DNA from: Lentisphaeraceae bacterium
Lineage (GTDB): Bacteria; Verrucomicrobiota; Kiritimatiellia; RFP12; DVOR01
DNA: 64,000 nucleotides
Direction of reading: 5' to 3'
NCBI GenBank assembly: GCA_004555175.1
Contig: SFJE01000001.1
Span: 38,780 to 102,779 of the forward strand
The notes beneath the pieces were generated by a model. That model did no database searches and was not told where the DNA came from. It saw only the letters and a list, made by a program, of their open reading frames with translations. Shown piece by piece: positions 56,847 to 62,513 of this stretch (within the stretch, counting starts at the first letter, position 1; the number at the start of each line of letters is the position of its first letter). The position numbers and the translations under genes were made by a program.

Positions 56847-56855
56847 AGTATAGCA
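56847..56855 (-). promoter_or_regulatory. Extended -10 of the parA operon (leaderless)
   Basis: On the minus strand TGC followed by TATACT, six bases, then the parA ATG. No good -35 hexamer at 16-18 bp. Confidence 0.65.
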
Positions 56856-57149
56856 CAAGCCGGCCCTCCACGCTTACTGCTTTATGTCATTGACTCGGCG
56901 GCGAAGCGCGTTTTGTGCCATCCAGTCAAGAGATCTTCTGCAACTGAAGCTTCCCCAGTTTTGGGATGGTACAACGAATAACCCCCTTGATCTCAAGAGA
57001 GCGGATTCCGCACGCACGATCGCTCACTACGCGCTCCAACCCTCACCTCGCACACTACATGTATTCCAATTGGAGTGCCGAGCATTTCCCTGCTGGGGGA
57101 GAAGCCGCGCTCGGGGCTGGTAAGAGGCTAGACTCAGGCGGGGAAAACT

Positions 57150-57168
57150 ATTAAGAGCACCTCTTAAT
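57150..57168. repeat. 19-bp palindrome ATTAAGAG-CAC-CTCTTAAT
   Basis: Perfect 8-bp arms around a 3-bp centre, the same geometry as the units of the two arrays, with a related AAGA core. Possibly a diverged single unit. Confidence 0.8.
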
Positions 57169-57309
57169 TATTGTATTTGGGGCGGGTGAAACTTGGCGCC
57201 GCCCTGGAATTGAATCGCCCCCTAGGCTAGGCGGATATTTCCCATAGGCAACTCCCAATGCGCGAGCGCGCGTTTTCTCACCCGAAAACTTTGAGAACTC
57301 CAGACTTTT

Positions 57310-57340
57310 CACCCTTATCCCGGAATCCGGGATAAGGGTG
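57310..57340. repeat. 31-bp palindrome (15-bp arms, 1-bp centre)
   Basis: CACCCTTATCCCGGA (57310-57324) is perfectly complementary to TCCGGGATAAGGGTG (57326-57340) around a single A. No T-run follows. Confidence 0.9.
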
Positions 57341-57413
57341 TGCAGAAGGAAAGGAACGGCGGCGCGGATTATCACGCGGCGCGGAGAGAACTAACTGCTC
57401 GGCGGACGCAACT

Positions 57414-57498
57414 AATAAGGCCCCGTCTTATTGGTAATAAGACCCCGTCTTATTCGCAACAAGACCCCGTCTTATTGGCAACAAGGCGGGGCCTTATT
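57414..57498. repeat. Palindrome array 2: four 19-bp units at 22-bp period
   Basis: Units at 57414-57432, 57436-57454, 57458-57476 and 57480-57498, form AAYAAGRC-CCC/GGG-GYCTTATT. Unit 2 is a perfect 8-3-8 palindrome. Unit 4 carries compensating changes in both arms (AAGGC with GCCTT), which keep the pairing. The spacers are 3 bp each. Confidence 0.92.
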
Positions 57499-57541
57499 CA
57501 TTCAAGTCGCTCCGGGAGCGAGTTAACCCAGCGCGGAAGTG

Positions 57542-57550
57542 TGATATGAT
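57542..57550 (+). promoter_or_regulatory. Extended -10 before the small ORF and tRNA genes
   Basis: TGA followed by TATGAT (57545-57550); no strong -35. A message would start near 57557 and run into the small ORF. Confidence 0.5.
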
Positions 57551-57592
57551 GGCGGTGCTTGAACGGTTGAAACTGTCTAACGTGAAAGGAGT

Positions 57593-57688
57593 ATGACAAT
57601 GAGCAAACAGATACGGGTGGACTTTTTTGCAAACTTGCGTTTCGAAACTTGGTTTGCTATACTTCGCACCACTTTCGTCGGCCTCTAG
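57593..57688 (+). CDS. Possible 31-codon small ORF overlapping tRNA-Lys
   Basis: Starts at ATG 57593 or 57599, with an excellent GAAAGGAG site upstream and a promoter 40 bp before. It encodes a short mixed-charge/aromatic peptide (MSKQIRVDFFANLRFETWF...) that reads across the tRNA promoter and stops inside the tRNA-Lys acceptor arm (TAG 57686-57688). It may be a real leader peptide or the 5' stub of a gene truncated when the tRNA block was joined to it. Not a known family. Confidence 0.4.
   Translation: MTMSKQIRVDFFANLRFETWFAILRTTFVGL
57635..57663 (+). promoter_or_regulatory. Promoter of the tRNA-Lys/tRNA-Thr operon
   Basis: TTGCGT (57635-57640), 17-bp spacer, TGC-TATACT (hexamer 57658-57663). 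Predicted +1 about 10 bp before tRNA-Lys. Confidence 0.75.
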
Positions 57689-57754
57689 CTCAGTTGGTAG
57701 AGCACGGCACTTTTAATGCTGGGGTCGCGGGTCCGAGCCCCGCGAGGCCGACCA
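57679..57754 (+). tRNA. tRNA-Lys (anticodon TTT)
   Basis: Full cloverleaf. Acceptor CGGCCTC/GAGGCCG (57679-57685 with 57744-57750), D arm GCTC/GAGC, anticodon stem CGGCA/TGCTG with loop CTTTTAA (anticodon 57712-57714), T arm GCGGG/CCCGC. Discriminator A and encoded CCA (57752-57754). The C1-G72 first pair is less common. Confidence 0.95.
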
Positions 57755-57766
57755 TTTAATGCGCTC

Positions 57767-57842
57767 GCCAGTATAGCTCAGTTGGTAGAGCTACTGATTT
57801 GTAATCAGTGGGTCGGGGGTTCGAGTCCCTCTGCTGGCTCCA
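57767..57842 (+). tRNA. tRNA-Thr (anticodon TGT)
   Basis: Acceptor GCCAGTA/TGCTGGC (57767-57773 with 57832-57838), D arm GCTC/GAGC, anticodon stem ACTGA/TCAGT with loop TTTGTAA, T arm around GGGGGTTCGAGTCCCTC. Discriminator T and encoded CCA (57840-57842). Its 3' end is duplicated at 60840, so it is the integration site of the following element. Confidence 0.95.
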
Positions 57843-57853
57843 ATGGAGGAAGG
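57830..57853 (+). repeat. Attachment-site repeat, left copy (tRNA-Thr 3' end)
   Basis: The 17-bp sequence TCTGCTGGCTCCAATGG (57830-57846), then one differing base and GGAAGG, recurs exactly 3010 bp downstream. The core spans the tRNA 3' end and CCA, the usual attB for tyrosine-recombinase elements. Confidence 0.88.
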
Positions 57854-57992
57854 TGCGGAAATGCTGGGCGCGGTGGTGGTTGGTAAGGGATAGAGGGTAA
57901 GTAGGATGGGGGAGCGATTTTGTGCAGAGTTGTGCAGAAAAAGACGGGTTTTTGGCACAGATTTGGCACCGGGTTGGTTTGCGGATTTTCAG

Positions 57993-58184
57993 TTAGTAGG
58001 TCGTGAGGATGGAGACGGGGTGGGAGGCTTTGTCTGAGATGAATTTCCACGTGGAGAGCGCACCGATGGAGAATTGCACCGGCTCTGTGAAGGCCTCATG
58101 CAGTTTCTTTTTTATCGTTTCGATGTTGCGCTCAAATTGTGTGGTTTCGGCGGTGATGTTGACTTTGATTTCGTTTTTGACCAT
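57993..58184 (-). pseudogene. Cassette copy 1: truncated tape-measure-like ORF
   Basis: 63 codons. Shares the KNEIKVNITAETTQFERNI start and the PVQFSIGALSTWKFISD middle with copy 4, then diverges and stops early. No GVRF end. Confidence 0.55.
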
Positions 58185-58216
58185 AATGCCTCTTGCGAAT
58201 GAGAGAGGAGGAGTGT

Positions 58217-58339
58217 ATGCCTAGATGCTATAGGTGTTGCAGATGTTGCAGGTATGGAGAGCCGGAGCCGCTTTTTCCGGTTTGGGTTTGCATTTTGCTT
58301 TTGATCGTTTCGCTTGTGTGCTACCTTGTTTTTTCGTGA
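58217..58339 (+). CDS. Cassette 1 small membrane peptide
   Basis: 40 aa, start ATG 58217 behind AGAGGAGGAG. Cys/Arg-rich N-terminus (MPRCYRCCRCCRYG) and a hydrophobic C-terminal helix (VWVCILLLIVSLVCYLVF). Divergent from copy 1, 32 bp apart. Function unknown; small helix proteins of this type in phages can be holin-, spanin- or superinfection-related, but nothing here proves it. Confidence 0.5.
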   Translation: MPRCYRCCRCCRYGEPEPLFPVWVCILLLIVSLVCYLVFS

Positions 58340-58361
58340 GAGGTAGTTGCAGAACATGCAA

Positions 58362-58649
58362 CTAGACGCGTACGCCGATGAGGGCGGGGGCGGTCGAACG
58401 GTGGATCGCGAGGAAAGAGGTATTCGGCGAGGGTTTCGGCGAGGGGCTCGAGGTGCTTCTTGAGGTCTGAGAGGTTGGCCTTGGAGAAGGTTCGCCCGCC
58501 GATGGTGTAGGACGAATTCGGCGTGGCGCCGATGGCGAATTGGTTTGGCGTGAGGAAGGCTTCGCCGAGTTTCTTTTTGAGGGAAGCGATGTTGCGCTCA
58601 AATTGTGTGGTTCGGCTGTGATGTTGACTTTGATTTCGTTTTTGGCCAT
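58362..58649 (-). pseudogene. Cassette copy 2: frameshifted ORF
   Basis: Begins MAKNEIKVNITAE but a missing A shifts the frame immediately afterwards. In the restored frame it encodes the PNSSYTIGG-FSKANLSDLKKHLEPLAETLAEYL middle shared with copies 3 and 6. A second indel lies near the end before GVRV. Confidence 0.6.
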
Positions 58650-58677
58650 AATGTGCACCTAGAAAGGAGATCGGGCT

Positions 58678-58851
58678 ATGGACGAGGAGACGCGCAACTT
58701 GATCAAGTACGGGCAGCGGAAGCGGCCTCGTTATGCGAAGCGTGATGATGGCGGGCTATCGTGGCCTGTTTTAATTGCGCTTTTGGTGGCGATGGCAATT
58801 TTAACTGGCATGGCGAATAGTTGCCTGGGCGTACAGTATGTTTCGTGGTAG
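58678..58851 (+). CDS. Cassette 2 small membrane protein
   Basis: 57 aa beginning MDEETRNLIKYGQRKRP, basic linker, then a C-terminal transmembrane helix (PVLIALLVAMAILTGMA) and an ending VSW. AGAAAGGAG ribosome site. Nearly the same N-terminal half as the cassette 3 protein with a divergent hydrophobic half, so selection on the frame is plausible. Confidence 0.6.
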   Translation: MDEETRNLIKYGQRKRPRYAKRDDGGLSWPVLIALLVAMAILTGMANSCLGVQYVSW

Positions 58852-58937
58852 TTGCAGGAAATGCAGCTGGTGCTTTGGCTGGTGCCTTGCGCCGGCGAGG
58901 CGGCCGGCACACGGAGGCAAGCGCGGTGGCTAGAAGC

Positions 58938-59210
58938 TCACGCCGATGAGGGCGGGGGCTGTCGAGCGGTGATCGCGAGGAAAGATGGGAGGTATTCGGC
59001 GAGGGGTTCGAGGTGCTTCTTGAGGTCTGAGAGGTTGGCTTTGGTGAAGGTTCGCCCGCCGATGGTGTAGGACGAATTCGGCGCGGCGCCGATGGAGAAT
59101 TGGTTTGGCGTGAGGAAGGCTTCGCCGAGTTTCTTTTTGAGGAAAGCGATGTTGCGCTCAATTTGTGTGGTTTCGGCGGTGATGTTGACTTTGATTTCGT
59201 TTTTGGCCAT
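58938..59210 (-). pseudogene. Cassette copy 3: tape-measure-like ORF with C-terminal frameshift
   Basis: 90 codons: KNEIKVNITAETTQIERNI start, FLTPNQFSIGAAPNSSYTIGG middle, ANLSDLKKHLEPLAEYLPSFLAI; a one-base deletion close to 58968 then shifts it away from the GVRF end found in copies 4 and 5 (stop of the ancestral frame at 58930). Confidence 0.6.
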
Positions 59211-59238
59211 AATGTGCACCTAGAAAGGATAGCGGGCT

Positions 59239-59412
59239 ATGGACGAGGAGACGCGCAACTTGATTAAGTATGGGCAGCGGAAGCGGCCTAGCTATGTGAA
59301 GCGTAATGATGGCGGGCTATCGTGGTGTGCGCTTATTGCCATTTTTGTGCTTCTGTGCCTTATCCGTGGGTGCATGAATGCGGTTTATGACATCCCGATG
59401 GTTTCGTGGTAG
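59239..59412 (+). CDS. Cassette 3 small membrane protein
   Basis: 57 aa, paralogue of the cassette 2 product: MDEETRNLIKYGQRKRP conserved, hydrophobic helix CALIAIFVLLCLIRGCM, same VSW-stop ending. AGAAAGGA site 12 bp upstream. Confidence 0.6.
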   Translation: MDEETRNLIKYGQRKRPSYVKRNDGGLSWCALIAIFVLLCLIRGCMNAVYDIPMVSW

Positions 59413-59489
59413 TTGCAGGAAATGCAGCTGGCGCTTTGCTGATGGCTTGCGCCGGCGAGGCGACCGGCACACGGAAGCCAGTGCGGTGG

Positions 59490-59860
59490 CTAGAAGCGCA
59501 CGCCGGTGAGTGCGGGGGCGGTCGAGCGGTGGATCGCGCGGAAAGATGGGAGGTATTCGGCGAGGGTTTCGGCTTCGAGGCGGGAGGCCTGGAGGGTGGT
59601 TACGTCAAGGTCTTTTGCGGTGCGATCGGTGCCGATGAGATGTCTTCGAGGCCTTTGCGCCAGTTTTTGAAGGCGTCGACGAGGGTGGAGATGCCTTTGA
59701 TGATTTGGTCTGAGATGAATTTCCACGGGGAGAGCGCGCCGATGGAGAATTGCACCGGATCTGTGAAGGCCTCACGCAGTTTCCTTTTTATCGTTTCGAT
59801 GTTGCGCTCAAATTGTGTGGTTTCTGCGCTGATTTTGACTTTGATTTCGTTTTTGGGCAT
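59490..59860 (-). pseudogene. Cassette copy 4: mosaic ORF with one frameshift
   Basis: Front part like copy 1 (PVQFSIGALSPWKFISD), centre like copy 5 (FKNWRKGLEDISS, then after a one-base deletion near 59628 TAKDLDVTTLQASRLEA), end like copies 2/6 (LAEYLPSFRAIHRSTAPALTGVRF). It is a clear recombination mosaic. Confidence 0.65.
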
Positions 59861-59888
59861 AATAGTGGCCTAGATGAAGGAGGATAAT

Positions 59889-60026
59889 ATGAGAAAAGAA
59901 AACATTGACGGCCTTGGCACGAGGGGGAGAGACGAATCGGACCTTGGGTCTTGTACCGTTGCTTCTATTGTGGCCCTTGTGGTTGGCATTGTCCTGTTCA
60001 TCATTCAGGCGTATTTTGAGTGGTAG
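59889..60026 (+). CDS. Cassette 4 small membrane protein
   Basis: 45 aa (MRKENIDGLGTRGRDES ... TVASIVALVVGIVLFIIQAYFEW). Different N-terminus from cassettes 2, 3 and 5 but same layout: charged head, one C-terminal helix, ending in W before TAG. GAAGGAGG site. Confidence 0.55.
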   Translation: MRKENIDGLGTRGRDESDLGSCTVASIVALVVGIVLFIIQAYFEW

Positions 60027-60104
60027 TTGCAGAGTATGCAACTGGCGCTTTGGCTGATGCCTTGCGCCGGCGAGGCGGCCGGCACACAGAAACAAGCGCG
60101 GTGG

Positions 60105-60422
60105 CTAGAAGCGTACGCCGGCGGCGCGGGCGGCGGCTTCGAGGCGGGAGGCCTGGAGGGTGGTTGTGTCGAGGTTTTTTGCGGTGTGCTCGGTGGCCGA
60201 TGAGATGTCTTCGAGGCCTTTGCGCCAGTTTTTGAAGGCGTCGATGAGTGAGCTAATGTATTTCCCGATGTATTGCGATGCGATCGCGAACGGGTTTGCG
60301 GCATTGAGCGTCATTGCGTTTACCGTAAAGGTAGTTTTTAGGCGCTCTTTTAGTTTTTCGATGCCGCGCTCGAATTGGGTGGTCTCGGCGGAGATGTTGA
60401 CTTTGATTTCGTTTTTGGCCAT
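60105..60422 (-). CDS. Cassette copy 5: intact tape-measure-like small protein
   Basis: 105 aa and the only copy without a frame break. N-terminal motif KNEIKVNISAETTQFERG, helical region IEKLKERLKTTF, then ANPFAIASQYIGKYISSLIDAF, the shared NWRKGLEDISSATEHTAKNLDTTTLQASRLEA segment and the GVRF end. The first 30 residues look like the start of phage tail tape-measure proteins, but the protein is far too short to be one. AGGT ribosome-like site 8 nt upstream. Confidence 0.6.
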   Translation of the reverse strand: MAKNEIKVNISAETTQFERGIEKLKERLKTTFTVNAMTLNAANPFAIASQYIGKYISSLIDAFKNWRKGLEDISSATEHTAKNLDTTTLQASRLEAAARAAGVRF

Positions 60423-60450
60423 AATGTGGACCTAGAGAGGAGAGATGGCT

Positions 60451-60585
60451 ATGGACGAGGAGCTTGAAAACTGGATAAAGTATGGGAACGCTTACAGACC
60501 AGGCGAGAAGCCGAATGATATTGCGCCTTGGTGGGTTGGGATGATTGCGCTTTTGATTGCATTCCTGATTGCCTTTCTGCTGTGA
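60451..60585 (+). CDS. Cassette 5 small membrane protein
   Basis: 44 aa: MDEELENWIKYGNAYRPG head related to cassettes 2/3, then a C-terminal helix WWVGMIALLIAFLIAFLL. ATG 60451 has AGGAG 7-9 nt upstream. Divergent from the intact copy 5 with 28 bp between start codons. Confidence 0.6.
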   Translation: MDEELENWIKYGNAYRPGEKPNDIAPWWVGMIALLIAFLIAFLL

Positions 60586-60628
60586 GTGGTCGTTGCAGAA
60601 AATGCAACGGACACTTTGGGCGCGCGGG

Positions 60629-60839
60629 CTAGAAGCGCACGCCGTGGAAGGCGGGGGCGGTCGAGCGGTGGATTTCGCGGAAAGATGGGAGGTATTCGGC
60701 GAGGGTTTCGGCAAGGGCTCGAGATGCTTCTTGAGGTCTGAGAGGTTGGCCTTGGTGAAGGTCTGCCCGCCGATGGTGTAGGAGGCGTTTGGCACGGCGC
60801 CGATGGCGGAGATGGCTTCGCGGGTTTGGCAATAGTCCA
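60629..60839 (-). pseudogene. Cassette copy 6: N-terminally truncated, frameshifted
   Basis: Lacks the KNEIKVNI start, which is replaced by the element boundary. It keeps the NASYTIGGQTFTKANLSDLKKHLEP centre and, after a frameshift near 60715, the LAEYLPSFREIHRSTAPAFHGVRF end. Adjacent to the right att repeat, so integration or deletion cut it. Confidence 0.6.
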
Positions 60840-60863
60840 TCTGCTGGCTCCAATGGTGGAAGG
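60840..60863 (+). repeat. Attachment-site repeat, right copy
   Basis: TCTGCTGGCTCCAATGG (60840-60856) identical to the tRNA-Thr 3' end, then T instead of A, and GGAAGG. Confidence 0.88.
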
Positions 60864-60870
60864 ATAGACA

Positions 60871-60910
60871 AAAGAGACCGAAGGCGGTTGCCATCGGTCT
60901 CTTTGTTTTT
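60871..60910. terminator. Bidirectional terminator after the outer-membrane protein gene
   Basis: AAAGAGACCGA (60871-60881) pairs with TCGGTCTCTTT (60894-60904); T-run TTTGTTTTTT on the plus side and TTTTG on the minus side. Confidence 0.88.
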
Positions 60911-60923
60911 TGGGGCAGGGGCG

Positions 60924-62327
60924 TTAGAAGGTGTAGCGGAACTCAACGGTGAAGGTGGAGGAGAGGTCTTGACGGAGGGGCTCTGGGAAGTAGTTTCCGC
61001 GATAGAGAAGGGCTACATAGGTGCCGAACTCAAGGCCCTTGAGGCGTTCATCGCCGAGGAAGGCGGCCATATCCGTGTTCCAGATGAGTTGGCAGAGCAG
61101 ACCGCGCAGGGGACCGGTGTGACCATAGGCATCACGTTCACGTGCGGGGGCCAGAAGGGGGCCGAACTCAAGGTCGAAGGTGTGACATTTCGCTTCAGTT
61201 GCGAGGCTGAGGGCGAGGTGCGGATAGAGAAGGTTGTTGTGATCGAGGTTCGGGTAGAGACTGGAGACGACATCGCCAAGATTGGCTGAGCGGTTAAAGA
61301 CGGCGTGCCAGGTGTGGCGACCGCGTGAGCCTTCGGAGCTTCCGGTTAGACCGTAGAGGCCGATTTTTGCGGTGGGGTTCCAGGGCGTCTGTTGCCAAGC
61401 GTAAGCGAGCGAGGCGTAGCCCATGCCGGCCAGGAGGTGGTCATCGCCCAACTGAATGGCAGCCTCGAGTTCGCCGGAGAGGGCATCAGAGAAACGTGGG
61501 AGGAGGCGGACACCAAAGGTGTAAGTGTTGAATTGTCGCGGACGCTTGGTTTCGCGCGCCAGGGCCGAGGAGTAGCGACCATCCTCCTGTTTCCAGATGG
61601 CGTAGCTTTCCCAGGGCAGGGCGCGGTTGGAGCGGTCGCGCCAATAGAGAATGCCGCCGAGTTCGCGGTGGTTAGAGCCGGAGTAATCGTAGGGCGTGCG
61701 GGGGGGATGTGCGCCGCGGGCATTGTGTTGGTGACCCCAGGTGGGGAGCCAATCGTGATGGGCAATCGTTAGGCCAATAATCTCGAGCTGTCGGGTGCGT
61801 TGCTCATCAACATTAAGGGTCACGCGCACCGCATCAAAGAAGTCTGAGCGTGAGCCATCAACGGGAGTGCCCTCCGAAAAGAGACGGTCTGAGGCGAAAT
61901 CACGTAGGCCTTGGCGCCCTACCTTGAGGTCGATCCAGTCGGCCAACCCCTCGTAGCGGAACCAAAGTTGGTCAATGAAGAGCTGGTCTGGAAAGCGCCG
62001 ACGCCCCTCCATGTGTTCGCGAAAGAAGTAGTGGCGAAATTCGTTGCCCAACTGGAGGTGTGCGGTGAGTTGGCGATGCTGTAACTGCCCCCACAGGCGC
62101 GTACGGACTCTCAAAAAGCCCTCTGATTTATCCTCGCCGCCGCGGTCGCCATTATAGGTTCCCAAGCGATTGTAGTACTCATAACGCGTCCGGATTGATC
62201 CGCCCCAGGTGAAGCATGCGTGCTTTTCCGGCGGTGCATTCTCCTGAGCACGAACAAGTCCAACAGCAATTAAACAAAGAGACACGGCAACTTGTCGTGA
62301 CACGGCCAACAGGGGTGAAAACTTCAT
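60924..62327 (-). CDS. Alginate-export-like outer-membrane beta-barrel protein
   Basis: 467-aa exported protein. Signal peptide about residues 1-27 (RQVAVSLCLIAVGLVRAQE), then alternating beta-strands rich in aromatic/Arg residues: SIRTRYEYYNRLGTYNG, FLRVRTRLWGQLQ, DLKVGRQGLRDFASDRLFSEGTPVDGSR, NTYTFGVRLLPRF, ending in Phe (TVEFRYTF), as Bam-inserted barrels do. The pattern fits the alginate_exp porin-like family (PF13372). The substrate is unknown. ATG 62327 starts the signal peptide. Own promoter upstream. Confidence 0.8.
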   Translation of the reverse strand: MKFSPLLAVSRQVAVSLCLIAVGLVRAQENAPPEKHACFTWGGSIRTRYEYYNRLGTYNGDRGGEDKSEGFLRVRTRLWGQLQHRQLTAHLQLGNEFRHYFFREHMEGRRRFPDQLFIDQLWFRYEGLADWIDLKVGRQGLRDFASDRLFSEGTPVDGSRSDFFDAVRVTLNVDEQRTRQLEIIGLTIAHHDWLPTWGHQHNARGAHPPRTPYDYSGSNHRELGGILYWRDRSNRALPWESYAIWKQEDGRYSSALARETKRPRQFNTYTFGVRLLPRFSDALSGELEAAIQLGDDHLLAGMGYASLAYAWQQTPWNPTAKIGLYGLTGSSEGSRGRHTWHAVFNRSANLGDVVSSLYPNLDHNNLLYPHLALSLATEAKCHTFDLEFGPLLAPARERDAYGHTGPLRGLLCQLIWNTDMAAFLGDERLKGLEFGTYVALLYRGNYFPEPLRQDLSSTFTVEFRYTF

Positions 62328-62382
62328 CGTTACGCAAACCTTTTCTTCGCGCAACGCTCTGACTGACCCGCCGCGCGCCGAC

Positions 62383-62411
62383 ATTCTAGCATAAGACTCT
62401 TTCTTTTTCAG
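62383..62411 (-). promoter_or_regulatory. Promoter of the outer-membrane protein gene
   Basis: On the minus strand CTGAAA (62411-62406), 17 bp, then TGC-TAGAAT (hexamer 62388-62383). Divergent from the hydF promoter. Confidence 0.6.
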
Positions 62412-62444
62412 CATTTATCTTCGGCCCGCACGCACGCGTATCGT

Positions 62445-62474
62445 GTGACAGGCGGGCGGGGGCTGTGGTATACT
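62445..62474 (+). promoter_or_regulatory. Promoter of hydF
   Basis: GTGACA (62445-62450), 18-bp spacer, TGG-TATACT (hexamer 62469-62474). Leader about 35 nt to the ATG. Confidence 0.7.
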
Positions 62475-62513
62475 GCGCGGCGTTAGAGATTGCGCTGTAA
62501 GGAGCGTTGAGAG

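Larger units (their letters stand above)
56856..57592. other. Palindrome-rich non-coding region upstream of the tRNA genes
   Basis: About 740 bp with no credible protein gene. It holds a 19-bp palindrome with 8-3-8 geometry (57150-57168), a 31-bp palindrome (57310-57340), palindrome array 2 (57414-57498) and a segment (56940-57000) that resembles the one downstream of hydF. The rest is unassigned. Confidence 0.65.
57843..60863. mobile_element. 3.0-kb tRNA-Thr-integrated element with a tandem mosaic cassette array
   Basis: Bounded by the att repeats at 57830 and 60840. It contains five divergent gene pairs plus a sixth truncated half-unit. In each pair, a minus-strand ORF beginning with a tape-measure-like motif (M-K/x-KNEIKVNI-AETTQ) and a plus-strand ORF for a ~40-57-aa single-helix protein start 26-32 bp apart. 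Convergent ends are separated by a conserved hairpin GTTGCA-N5-TGCAAC. No integrase, replication or capsid gene is present. Lower GC than its surroundings. Inference: satellite or decayed phage-derived island expanded by local duplication and recombination. Confidence 0.75.

Noticed and set aside
57414..57498. CRISPR array
   Set aside because: The repeats are regular, but spacers are only 3 bp and there are no cas genes; palindromic units fit an operator-like array instead.
59406..59873. 155-codon plus-strand frame in the cassette island
   Set aside because: Starts inside the hairpin region and is antisense to copy 4; its apparent repeats follow from the minus-strand cassettes.
57843..60863. 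Integron cassette array with attC sites
   Set aside because: Unit-border hairpins (GTTGCA...TGCAAC) do not match the GTTRRRY/RYYYAAC boxes, there is no intI, and each unit has two divergent ORFs.
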